NCBI GenBank assembly: GCA_032158295.1
Contig: CM063247.1
Coordinates: 19,940,875-20,004,874, forward strand
Source of the DNA: Pycnopodia helianthoides
Lineage: Eukaryota > Echinodermata > Asteroidea > Forcipulatida > Asteriidae
Length of the DNA: 64,000 bases
Direction of reading: 5' to 3'
This document shows, piece after piece, positions 53,514 through 64,000 of this stretch. Under the pieces are notes generated by a model. The model was not told the DNA's origin, searched no databases, and worked only from the letters and a program-made list of their open reading frames with translations. Made by a program: the position numbers and the translations under genes. The stretch's first letter is position 1. The number at the start of each line of letters is the position of its first letter.

Positions 53514-53555
53514 ATGTCGTCTGCTCACGGTGGTTTTATAAAAAACAAAACATCG
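53514..53555 (+). other. exon 1 of the right outward unit
   Basis: ATG at 53514 then MSSAHGGFIKNKTS, donor TCG|GTAAGT. Mirror of 53252-53303. Joined to 54526 the frame stops quickly. Confidence 0.45.
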
Positions 53556-54525
53556 GTAAGTAAGGATTTGTTTGTTTTAATTTATTGATTCGTATGGTCT
53601 GAAAACAGCTGTAGTTTCGGTGTATATCTAAGTGCCGTGGGGCACAATTTTGGCACTTTTGTTTTGTGAGATAAAATAAATAAAATAATGTTTGTTTTTG
53701 ATGCGATATTGGAGTTGTGTACCATGTGGATTCGTATGAATGTTCTATGACGGCGAAGCAACGGGTTAGTCGCAGATAAGTAACTACATTCTAGCCCAGG
53801 CCCAGGGACCAGGGGGAATCATAGCAACTACAGCGTGGTGAAGCTATAATTCAGGTCAATACATATCTGCGCCCGGCTCCCACGAGTCAGAGTCCACACA
53901 GTCACACGTACATAATATCTTACACAGTACGCCGCTTTGTTTTTAGCGTACCTGTATATTCTATAGTTAATGCCTTAATTCTACTAATTATTGTGAACTG
54001 GTCACATAAATTTTAAATCTGATGATTGTCAGATCTGAGATTGACATTGTTGACTTTGTCTTTGAGACTGAGTCTGACTGAGTGATTGCAATGCCAATGG
54101 ACACTCATTCACTACAGTCACAAAAAACTGTCCTTCTATATAGACTTATCCTTTTGCCGTCCTGACGTTAAACATTGAAAGCGTGCACTTTTGTAGTTTT
54201 TGTATGCACCACGCACAGCCATGAAAACTCTCAGCCAATGATAAAGTCTTCCTTTCACCCAGTGAGCTGCTGTTTGAGCTTGATGCCATATGCAAGGCAT
54301 AAGGGTATATGAAGAGAGTGAATCAGAAGACAGCATTAGAAAGTAAAAATATGGGCATTTTCTAGTTTAGTACAAGGCTGTACCTTCAGTTTCTCAGTTC
54401 TATCGTGGAAAAAGGAAAAGTTGTAGAAGTCTTAGTTTAAAATGCTCAGGATAATAAGAGGTAATTTCCTTAAACAAACCACTTTTCACTCAAATTTCTG
54501 TTGTATTTTTTCACCTCTTTATTAG

Positions 54526-54657
54526 GAGTCCTTGAAGTAACTTTACTGTCTACTGCATCATTACTGGTTTGAGACTCTACGGATACAGTTGTAGTCATCA
54601 TCAACCATTCACCATGCAAGAAGTAATAACGACACACTCAACCTCTTGAAATTACTG
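54526..54657 (+). other. exon 2 of the right outward unit
   Basis: Acceptor 'cacctctttattag', donor 'actg|gtgagtt'. Diverged from the left copy: 12 bases shorter, and the ORF start seen at left is not retained in the same form. Confidence 0.35.
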
Positions 54658-54739
54658 GTGAGTTACAACTTTTTTCCCCTTTTTTTTTGTGATAACTTTT
54701 TTTGTCAGTATGTGGACCGTGCTAAATGTCTGGTCTTAC

Positions 54740-55360
54740 CCAGCCACTCTGCCCCCAATATCCCAAACAAGTTGAGTCCTCTCTTCTCCTACCAACCTGT
54801 CCTAAATTCCAAACATGCATCCCCCTTTTCTGTCAATCTTGAACTGCCCCCAAGATGTAACCCCTTCTGCTACCAGCCCGAACTTCAATCCAAAACATGC
54901 ACCCACTTCTGACAATCTGGAACCCAGTGTAACCTTTGCTACACCTCTCTTCTAACATGCCCCACTCTCTCAATCTGACTGCCCGATGTAACCCTTTTAC
55001 TATCAGCCTGTGCTTCAATCCCAAACATGCACCCCACTTTTCTATCATTCTTGAACCGCCCCCAAGATGTAACCCCTTTTACTACCAGACTGTACTTCAA
55101 TCCCAAACATGCACCCTACTTTAGTCTATCATTGCTTGAACCGCCCCCAAGATGTAACCCCTTCTGCTACCAGCCTGTGCTTCAATCCCAAACATGCACG
55201 CCACTTTTCTATCTTTCTTGAACCGCTCCAAAGATGTATCCTCTCTTACTACCACCAGTCTGTACTGCAATTCCAAATATGCTCCCCACTTTTATGTCAT
55301 TCTTGAACCGCCCCCAAGATGTAACCCCCTTCTACTACCAGCCTGTACTTCAATCCATCA
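54740..55360. repeat. minisatellite, right arm
   Basis: About eight inverted units ('cttcaatcccaaacatgcac', 'cttgaaccgcccccaagatg', 'taaccccttctgctaccagc'). Mirror of 49440-51900 but about a quarter of its length. Confidence 0.9.
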
Positions 55361-55410
55361 AAGGCTCTTATAATTCATACAATTCTTTTTTCTTTGATTT
55401 CTGTTTACAG

Positions 55411-55595
55411 GTTCATTTAAGATGATGAGGAACAGCAGTTTCTTCACAAAAGATACACCGGGGGTGTGATGAGAACACTTGACTTGCAGCTTCATCACGA
55501 CTTGCAGCTTCATCATGACTTCAGACACTTTATCATCTCTACTTCAAGCTTCTTATATGTCAACTTTGTAAATTATTCAATTCTAGGATATTAAG
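55411..55595 (+). other. exon 3 of the right outward unit, frame broken
   Basis: Acceptor 'ctgtttacag', donor 'aag|gtaggt'. Relative to 49233-49398 it has one base more at 'gttcattt', which destroys the short ORF, and a local duplication of 'acttgcagcttcatca'. Confidence 0.4.
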
Positions 55596-58500
55596 GTAGG
55601 TTTGTTGTGTTATTTATAAATTGTAAAAAGGCCTGTTTACATACACTTTGACTTCATCATCATAACACTTAGAGCCTGGTCAAAATTTTTACAGGCAACT
55701 TGGAGGCAACCAAATGCAGTGCACGCAAACAAAACACTTCTGATATCACAGAGGTCCTTTTTTTCAACATTGTTAAACTGACATCAAGAATTTTCTTTTT
55801 GAAAATTCAGATGTGAATGTATTATTTTCTTGAAGATTTTCTCTAAATTACCTCATGTGACATGACCCTTAGACCTTAGACTCGTTTGTTTTATTGTCCA
55901 AATAAATTGTGGAATAAAAGTGCTGGAGGGAATTTGATGAAGTCTTGTATTGTGTAAACAGACCTTTACTTACAGTCCAGTTATTGCGAGTTGCGACTGT
56001 TAATGTAAGGTACATATCATCTTGTGCCTGGCAGAAGGATACGCCCATGTGCTAGCAAGCCTCAGCATAACATTTGACTCAGCAGAAAGGTCTTATGCAA
56101 TCAAATTATCTCAATTTCCATAATGAAGCTAAGCATATATTGTGCGTTGCAGGAATTACTCTAACTTAGTCATGCTTCTTCATTCTCTTCAATGATCGAA
56201 CTGTCCACTCAGCTTTCTAACTTCATGAATGTAACTTTTCTACATTGACTATGAACACATGTTTTAGAAATAATTAGTTTTTTTTTAAAGCATTGCCCAT
56301 TAGGTTTCCGTCTGCCTCTGACAGTAATAATGGAAAGATAATCAATAATTAGAAGTACATGTACATGTCCCATGGGTATATTGTACAATCATGAATCAAT
56401 ATGATGCTAGCAAAGTAGCAACAGGCATGACAGTTTGACACGTAGTGCTTTTTAGAAAGAGTTTCTTTAATTGAATTATGTCCACCCCCCTGGCCCCTGG
56501 TTACACCGCTGCTACTGGGCAAACCTTCCTTACGTCCTTCTGCCTGCACACGATGATAATAATGTAAGATAATTAATTAGGTACTAGTGTATTGTACAAT
56601 CATGAATGTGATGCTAACAAAGTGGCTTGCATGTAGGACAGTGTAATACAATTGGTTTCTAGATTGAGTAGTGCCTGTATTTTAAACAGACATGCTGTAC
56701 AACCCACCAACCCAGCTCAACTGTAAAAATGTCAGCAACTTTGTAAACACAAAGTCGTTGATTTTGTACCATTCGTGCTTATTTCAACAGCACTACTACA
56801 GAAGAAGTTTAGCGGCGTAGTCAGGACTTTTTCAGTGGGGGGGGGGGGTGGGTGGGCACAGGGGGGCGTTGCTTTCAAGTTGGGGGGCCAAGGGGGCATG
56901 GGTTTGTCAGTGGTGGGGGTCTCGTTTTTATTTTGAGAGGGGGATGCTACAGGTGGCCACTGCCTCTTATATACTTGGCATTTTGTGGCCGCAGTAGTGA
57001 TAGTGATCCCGATCGTTAGATTATACAAACACACTTTTTTCCCTTTTCTTTTTCTTTTTCTTTTTGTGAGCATTATCGCAAATTTTTTCTTGGGGAGGCA
57101 CTGGGGGGCGCTGGAAATTTGTACGGGGGCACGTGCTCTCCCCCCCAGGCCTGTGCTCCCCCCTTGGCCCCCCCCCCCTGGCTATGCCGCTGAAGAAGTT
57201 GAGTGTAGAGACAATTGTATTGTGGTATCAAGTTAATGAAAGAACAGCTTTCAGCTTTCAGATTATGTAAGACGATTATCAGTCGTTTTGTTCATCATCA
57301 GTAAGCATGTACCCCATTGATATTACAGTACGCATGTTAGTATTTTCTGTTAGCTTCAGCAGAGACTATGAATGTATTATTTAGAATCTTTAAACTAAGA
57401 AATTCATTGATCACCAATGTCAAGTAGTTGGAACACTGATCGGGTCTTCTCTGTACTAACTGTTTTTGATCAGAAACTTGTTTTACTGATGACGTAGTGA
57501 GGGAAATTACTTACAATTTTATTGCTATTTCGAGAGAGAGTACATGTAAATTAATTCTTTCTGTTTTACTTGCCATAAAAGTAGCTAAACAAACAACCTT
57601 TGAATTTGACGTTAAAACAGGTGGTTGAAATTGAGTGTGAAAACACTTTATATCAGGCTTATTTTGATTGCGGCAATCGATATAAGAAGGAATAACTTAT
57701 GGGGACTTCAAATGGTGTTTCTCCGACTTTGACAATATTTAAAACAGAACTATTCCTCTTGAAGATTGGTAGGCATACAGTAGAACCTAATAACCAGTGA
57801 ACTTTCAGATTGAAATGCATCAGTTTTTCTTTTTGACTACCTATACTATCTTGGAGAACTTTTCTTGGGGTATTTGCTACTTAATGTAGTTGTATGGAGA
57901 AATGTTAGGCCTGGAAATGTTAGTTTACCAGTTAGAATTTTGAAAGGTCTTGTAGTTTAAAAATAGTGGCATAGCCAGAGGCAGCCCTCCTCCTCCGTCC
58001 CAAAATGATATTGAAAAAAATGCACAAGCGAATGGTTTGAAACATTAAATAGCCACCTCAAGTTATGTCTTTGTCCTATCTCAACCCCCTCCAATCGCTG
58101 CGGTCCCCCATCTCCCATTTGTCTGGTTATGCCACATTGAAATTTATCGTTCAACTTGTATACTTTGTTTGGTTTTGATAATATTGTGATAATTAAATAG
58201 ACACAAATCTATAAGTTTTAGATGCTAAACGATTATAATTATTAGATCTAAAATGCTTAGGAAATGTTATCTTTAACACGCGTCAAACGGCAGCTGTCAT
58301 TGTCTGGTTCCCTGTCTTTAAGTGGTGATACAGCTCAACTTTCAGTGATGGGCGCCTGACTATTTTCCTTTGTTTTTTGTCGGGGAAAACTGACGTGAAT
58401 ATGTGTTCGTTTTCAGCGTTTCCAAAGTTGAAAATTACTTGTTTTATTAGATACAGATGTGAAATTAATTAATTGTGATAGAAAATGTGGCTTTTAAGCC

Positions 58501-58974
58501 AAGAAGTCGCCAAAATGTAGAATTATATACCAAAATGCGTAACTTGTTTGACTATGTTATCGGTAGCAACTTATGTACGTAAACAGTGTTATAAAACACA
58601 ATTAATTTCCTTTAAAAGCTGTTTTTCGAGTTAAATTGTACTTTTGAGTTGAATCTTTTGGAGAATAGTTTTCATTTAGAGTAATAGATCGGTATCAGCA
58701 GTGTGAAGGTATTCTGTAGTGTTTTGAGCCGTAATGGTGATTTCAATTTTGGAAAATGTTACAATTTCATGACTTTTTACGGAGTTTTAAATTTTTGTTT
58801 CATCTTTTTTCACCAAAATTAACGAGCGTACGTTTCAAGCGATTTTAAAAATTAAAAGACCGAAAAACTGGGTTTTTTTGGAAAAAAAAAATTTCATACA
58901 AAAAAAAGTGAAAAAATTAACGAGCGTACGTTTCGAGTGATTTTAAAAAATTGAAAGACCGTAAAATTTCACTT
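55596..58974. other. noncoding right-arm sequence
   Basis: Mirrors 46276-49230, except for the hAT-like MITE at 56810-57192. The open frames at 56732-57073 and 56985-57236 lie partly inside that MITE and are not genes. Confidence 0.7.
56810..57192. mobile_element. hAT-like MITE with 8-bp target duplication
   Basis: A 383-bp element with ends TAGCGGCGTAGTCAGG and CCTGGCTATGCCGCTG, which are inverted repeats of the CAGCGGCRTAGCCAGG type common in hAT elements. AAGAAGTT is duplicated at 56802-56809 and 57193-57200. The left arm has the uninterrupted site near 48035-48045 (inverse of 'acaaaagaagttgagtg'). The interior is dominated by G- and C-runs; no transposase. Confidence 0.88.
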
Positions 58975-59310
58975 TTTTTTTTTTTTTTATTAATTTTTTT
59001 TTTTTTTTTTATTAAAAAAAATTAAAATGTTGTCTCCTCCCTCTCCCTGCACCACCTCCCTCCATCTCTCCTCTCGGTGTCGTCCCCTCCACGTGGCCTC
59101 CCCCCTCCGCCTGTCCTCTCGGTGTCGTCCCCTCCTCGTGGCCTCGCCTCCTCGGTGTCTCGCCTCCTCTGTGTCTCCTCCTCGTGCGCCGTTCACCTGT
59201 AATACAATCATAGAAACAAACATAGTTAATGCACATATCGGGGCTCGAACCGCGTACCTTGCCTTCACGTTCCCGCGGCCTTATCCACTTGGCCACCGCT
59301 AGACTGTGCT
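58975..59310 (-). mobile_element. tRNA-headed SINE, right arm
   Basis: Mirror of 45939-46275. The head lies at 59231-59309 with B box 'ggggctcgaaccg' and 'ccacttggccaccgctaga'; body repeats 'cctctcggtgtcgtcccctc'; T-rich tail on the + strand. The body here has one or two more 'cgcctcctc(g/t)gtgtct' repeats than the left copy. Confidence 0.7.
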
Positions 59311-60474
59311 TATTTCGAATTTATGGACTTGATGAATATTAGAACCACGTCTTGTATAGTAATATATATTAACGCGCGTAAAATATTTGCATAAAAATAG
59401 CGCCCTCTGTTGGTGGAAAATGTCCAGTGGCCTACTGAAAAAAAATGTGTTTGCTGTTTTTGATGAGGTGAAAAATGTATGTTTTAAATAAATTTGTTTG
59501 TTGTTTTGACGAAATTAAAAAGAGTGTTGTATTTGTATATCTTTTTTAAAACTAAATTATTAATTAAGTCTAATTTAAATAAAATTTAACCCTACACAGT
59601 CCAACCCGAAACCCAACCATTTTGAGCAGTCAAATTAACTTATAAAATTAAAGACAACATTAGAAAGAACACATGGTACAAGTATATTCAATTCATATTC
59701 TCAAATTGTTTATTATAAAAACAAAATATTTTAAAAGAGGAATCTTCAATACAAAATGGAAAAAATTTAAAAGAAACAATTTTTAACACTCGACAAGATT
59801 CAAAAGATGAAAATAAATTAAGAGAAAATAACAAAAAGTTTGCATCATATGGTTGAGCATATACTGTAGTGTTAATTGCAATAAGCTTGTACAAAATGAA
59901 CAAAAAATGGGACTTGGATTGATCCAAGTCTATAAACACATATTTGGTTCAGTAATAATACCGAAAAGGCGTAAGTTTTTCTTTTCTAACCTCGCTTTGG
60001 TTATAACATTGATTAGCAAAAAATAAGATGGCTACTCCATGACCATTAATTTAGAAACATTATTGTCTCTTTTTCTTGGAATGACAGAACGTCATGCCTT
60101 CCAAGTAATTAAATCATAAGTTTTCTACTTCTCCCAAAACAAACATTTGTATTAATTATTTATGTAAACATTCAATACATTCAAAGATAATGTTTTAACT
60201 TTATTTTTTAAGATAGGGTTTATCATGAAAGTACACCAGGCCTAAACAAAAGTTGTTTCCTGTAACATGCTAGAAAAAAAGAGGGTCAGTAGGCGAGGGA
60301 GAAAAACAAAATTTTGGGACACGTTTTTGATGTGCACATCAATAAATGAACAAATTGACCTGAAGTCTGCAATTATTTTGTTATTTACTTATTTTGCAGG
60401 ATGGGATATGAACAAGCTTACAATTTAATGTATTCAGATTTTATCAATTTGTTTTTACAATAAATTTAACAAAA

Positions 60475-60828
60475 CAAATCAAATTGTTGATAAATATTTT
60501 TGGGTCAGCAGGTTTTTAAATGACCGGTTGTCTTCTTGTATTTTTTTTTATTATTTTCTTTTTATGGAAGTCGCCCACCATCAGGCAAGTTATTTGATCA
60601 CAGGAAACAAACATGTTTTGATAGGCCCCATTGGTATTTGAATGAGTAATTATTGACTCATTCAAATACCAATGGGGCCTATCAAAACATGTTTGTTTCC
60701 TGTGATCAAATAACTTGCCTGATGGTGGGCGACTTCCATAAAAAGAAAATAATAAAAAAAAATACAAGAAGACAACCGGTCATTTAAAAACCTGCTGACC
60801 CAAAAATATTTATCAACAATTTGATTTG
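60475..60828. repeat. perfect inverted repeat with 173-bp arms and 8-bp loop
   Basis: Arms 60475-60647 and 60656-60828 pair with no mismatch that I can find, around loop 'aattattg'. The left palindrome arm contains only one half (about 44610-44785), and that half differs at several bases, so the second half was added in the right arm. Open frames on the minus strand at 60516-60767 are by-products. Confidence 0.9.
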
Positions 60829-60889
60829 ATTTCCCGTCATCTCGTTTTCAATAAACACACTAACAAAATTCTAACAATTTGGTGGTCAC

Positions 60890-61640
60890 AGTTGGGCCAA
60901 ACAAAAAGTTAGTTATATTTCCTGCTACACTAAAACATTAAAAAATAAAAAGTAGGTGGCTGCTGGGCCAAACAAAAAGTTAGTTATGTTTCCTGCTACA
61001 CTAAAACATTAAAAAATAAAAAGTAGGTGGCTGCTGGGCCAAACAAAAAGTTAGTTATGTTTCCTGCTACACTAAAACATTAAAAAATAAAAAGTAGGTG
61101 GCTGGTCAAATTTTTTTTTCAGTCGGGCCAGACAAAAAGTTTGTAATGTTTCTTGATACACTGACAAAAAAAAGATGTTAGGTGGACATCATGTTTTTTT
61201 GTAACAGTTAGGCCAAACAAGTTTACCATGATACACTTTTTTTTAACTAGGTAGGTGGTCAACAAGTTTTTGCAGTGTTATTTTGTTGTTCATCAAACAG
61301 ATTGTCATGAAAAAATACTGAAAACAAAATGTGTAGGAAAGTGGGCGACATTTTGTTCACAGTTGGGCACAACAAAGACATTTTTCTTGTAACACTGAAA
61401 ACAAATTAAAAATGTTAATATATATATTTTTTTAAACAGTTGGGCCAACAAAGAATTAGTCATGTTTTACTGAAAAAAATACAATAGGAAGTTTGGCAAT
61501 GCATGTTTTTCTCACAGTTGGGACAAACAAAAAGTTAGTCATGTTTCTTGTTACACTGGCAAAAAAGAAAAGAGTTGTAAGGTGGACATGTTTTGATTTT
61601 AAACAGTCTGGCAAATAATTTTTTTTTTTAAGCAAGCAAA
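60890..61640. repeat. tandem repeat array, right arm
   Basis: Three near-identical units of about 63-75 bp ('gctgggccaaacaaaaagtt', 'gtttcctgctacactaaaac', 'ttaaaaaataaaaagtaggt'), then several eroded ones ('agttgggccaacaaagaatt', 'gggacaaacaaaaagttagt'). The left arm has only 44385-44560. Confidence 0.8.
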
Positions 61641-61696
61641 TGGGCAACATGTTTTTTTTTCTTCACAAAACATGTTTCCTAAAACCAAGCCCTTGG

Positions 61697-61790
61697 CCTA
61701 ACCCTAACCCTAACCCTAAACCTAGGGTTAGTAGGGTTAGGGTTAGGATTAGAGATAAGGTTAGGACTATAGTTAGGGTAAGAGTTAGAG
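61697..61790. repeat. short interstitial telomere-like tract
   Basis: Three to four CCCTAA repeats followed directly by TTAGGG-type repeats, then degenerate 'ggttagg' motifs. Order is C-rich then G-rich, the opposite of a telomere-telomere fusion. Not present at the matching place in the left arm. Confidence 0.85.
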
Positions 61791-61806
61791 TTAAAGGATT
61801 CTAACA

Positions 61807-63194
61807 CTAAGTCTTGGTTTCTACACCCTTGACAGCATCAGCGAAACCTACATGGTTGTTCACTTGATCAAACTCCGAGTAGTATTTGCCAATGAAGATG
61901 TCACTGAGGATCCAAAGAAGGACCAGGGTTTTAGAGACGTTCATTCCGATAAATCCACTCAGACAAATTGTCTCTCCCATCTCAGTTTCCTAATATGCAA
62001 GAAGAAAAGAAGATTATTTACACCAGTTATATTCCAGAAGAAGACCCAGGAGTAATGGTCAGAGTACAAACCAGCACTTCTCAGAGCCACTATGGCCACT
62101 TAAGCAGATATTGGCCTGTTAGGGCAGACGAGCCAACTGCGAGGCAATCTTGAGCCTGCTTGAACTGTACCCGACCAGTGTCTGTGTTCAACCAACTTGT
62201 ATGACTCCCAACTCACCCCTAAGAGCCATGGCTACACTACAGTTTAAGGAATTTGTAACAGAAACTAATCATTCTGTGAGGACCTTGATATTTTGCAAAA
62301 CATATGGTAAAGGCAAGTCCCAAAAGTTTGGTCATACATAATTCATTCAAGAAAAAGGTGAGCATGATTTTCAGTTGAAATACATAACACTTACAAACAG
62401 GTTTGGCTTTGTAGTACTAATTTGACAAAACAAAAACCCCAAAGTTGGATTTGGGTTATAATTACCTTCAAGACATAGTCATTTGGTGTCAGAACAAAGT
62501 CTTTGCCATTGATGGTGCATACTACAAAAGAAAAGACAATTACAGATTTTAAAAAAGGCGATATTAACTGTGAATGTCAACTTCATTACTACTTAGTTAT
62601 CTGTTTAAGAGAAAAGTATTTGCTGCAAATTACAGAGGCCAGTTTAATTCCTGATTTGAACTGGCCTCTTTTCACAGGCCATACTCCGGGGTCTAATGGT
62701 AAAGATACATGCTCTAAAATGCGGGGGTCTTGGGTTAAATTCCCACCCGAGTAGGATACATTTGGATTTATTTTACAGAAGTCTGAAAGCACTGAATATA
62801 CAGTGCTTATGACACACCTTTGTAAAGGTAAAAACAGAGGAATATTCTTTATCCACGGTGCAATTGTTCCATCTGTTAATCTTTTTAACAACTTTGAAAC
62901 TTGGTAAATAATCGAAATACTGTCACCCTCATAGCTTCATTATGCAACACAGGTTAGCACTCTACTAAATCGCTTTCTTGTCTGCTGCCACCTAGTGTCA
63001 AAAAAGTCTCCAATACTTACCTCTACTTTGATGAGATTGACAAGAGATGCAGCTTCGATCAAGGTTTTAATCTATTGCACCTCTTGAGTTGGCAGGCCAA
63101 AAGAGAGGTCCATTGTTACAGATTGCCTAGCAACCAGCCCCAACCACAATTGCAGAACTTTCCTAACTAGCATTTTCTCTGTCCATCGGTAATC
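61807..63194 (-). pseudogene. cathepsin-D-like aspartic protease pseudogene, right-arm copy
   Basis: Minus-strand exons 63021-63194, 62466-62521 and 61807-61989. The last exon is open for 60 codons: ETEMGETICLSGFIGMNVS, then WILSDIFIGKYYSEFD (the usual WILGD has Ser for Gly), stop at 61807-61809. The first exon shares the left arm's lesions: lost DTGTS motif and TAG after 'EVQ'. The shared stop indicates the gene was already dead before the arms were made, unless gene conversion spread it. Introns are short (476 bp between exons 2 and 3, against 1571 bp at left). Confidence 0.85.
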
Positions 63195-63412
63195 CTGTAG
63201 TTGTAAGTAACACAGAAAAATTGTGATTTCCAGATTTGGGTAGGGGTTAGAAGAGGGGAGGAACAAACAAGTAGCAATATACAACACATACTAGATGGTT
63301 AGAGGTTTTGTCCAAGAGACAAGCATTGTTAGAGTCTACAGGCAAAAAAAAAGCTTCTCTCAGGAAGCAGAAAAAAACGCTGCTGCTGTTGACATTATAG
63401 TTCAACACTTAA

Positions 63413-63796
63413 AGGAACATTACAGAATTGGTTTTTGCTAACAAAACAGTTGCTGGCAGTGTAAGCACTTAATCTAATCCACCATATACATAAACTGACA
63501 AACCTGTACAAGTTTGAGATCGATCGGCCATCTGGGTCACGAGAAAATAGTGAAAAACTGATTACACATTTGCATGAAATCATATAGATTCAACAAATGA
63601 ATAAAACGCTCACTGAGCGATAAACTCCAATCGGAAAATTAGTTTATTCTTTCTCATCAAATATGGCATTTCAGACAGAAATATTTCAAGGGATGTTTTC
63701 TACTAACATCATCATTAGACCGTGTAAGTTTTATGTAAATCTGTGATCAAAAGTATATTTTACAAGTTTTTTTCTTACCAATTCTGTAATGTTCCT
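63413..63796 (-). mobile_element. TTAA-flanked MITE, AGGAACATTACAG family, copy 4 (right arm only)
   Basis: A 384-bp element with TTAA at 63409-63412 and 63797-63800. The left arm reads straight through with a single TTAA at 41306-41309, so insertion followed the duplication. Body near-identical to copies at 770, 29059 and 40394. Confidence 0.92.
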
Positions 63797-64000
63797 TTAA
63801 CTTCTCACTTAACATCAAGAGATTTTTCCAGCTTTACTAAGGCAAAGTAAAACAAGTCAAATGTTTCTTGCTGGACTTTTTAAAAAGAAGGAGGAGGCAG
63901 GGTTTTACTATTTACTATTTTTCATTTTTTTTTTTTTTTTTTTCTCAAGATGGCCGACATGCTAAAAATGGCTGGCCAATTAGGTATATTTATTCACAGA

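Larger units (their letters stand above)
53480..64000. repeat. right arm of the giant inverted duplication (continues past window)
   Basis: Inverse complement of 41043-53330 with its own indels. At least 10.5 kb is visible and sequence still matches the left arm at the last base. Right-arm-only features: a hAT-like MITE at 56810, a foldback at 60475, telomere-like DNA at 61697 and a TTAA MITE at 63413. It lacks the 1.07-kb element, most of the minisatellite, and the 49956 insertion. Confidence 0.93.

Noticed and set aside
61697..61790. Chromosome end-to-end fusion scar
   Set aside because: Repeat order is CCCTAA then TTAGGG, the reverse of a fusion, and the tract is very short.

Overview
The window is animal (metazoan) genomic DNA, very probably from an echinoderm and most likely a sea star. 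The evidence is long introns with GT-AG splice sites, AT-rich noncoding DNA, and many short dispersed elements of types I associate with sea-star genomes (TTAA-flanked MITEs, 'AGCTGCTTAAGCA' hairpins, tRNA-derived SINEs). The taxon is inferred from repeat style, not from a marker gene.

Region 1 (1-25.9 kb) holds the 3' two-thirds of one gene on the + strand, a furin-like proprotein convertase. Eight or nine exons are recognisable: the catalytic-His exon at 1330-1418, the oxyanion-Asn exon at 17573-17785, the catalytic-Ser exon at 19672-19772, P-domain exons to 22719, and two homologous alternative terminal exons (25097-25404 and 25405-25912). The second terminal exon carries Cys-rich, transmembrane and cytoplasmic-tail sequence with furin-type sorting signals. 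The exons with the prodomain and catalytic Asp lie upstream of the window. Two single-base reading-frame breaks are present, at about 20530 and 25530. The introns are full of MITEs, SINE fragments and small tandem duplications.

Region 2 (26-41 kb) is intergenic. I see no convincing gene. It holds further TTAA MITEs, a pair of related adjacent MITEs at 31.0-31.45 kb, and an array of degenerate tRNA-Gln-like units at 36.2-37.3 kb.

Region 3 (about 41.0-64.0 kb, running off the right edge) is a very large imperfect inverted duplication centred near 53,409. Each arm carries, from outside inwards, a decayed cathepsin-D-like aspartic protease pseudogene pointing to the centre, tandem repeats, a tRNA-headed SINE, and a three-exon spliced transcription unit pointing outward. 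The first exons of the two outward units face away from each other across about 210 bp at the centre. The arms have diverged: each has its own insertions. For three of these (a hAT-like MITE, a TTAA MITE and a 1.07-kb TA-flanked element) the other arm preserves the empty target site, so target-site duplications can be read directly. The left arm also has an expanded minisatellite, and the right arm a perfect 173-bp hairpin and a short interstitial telomere-like tract.
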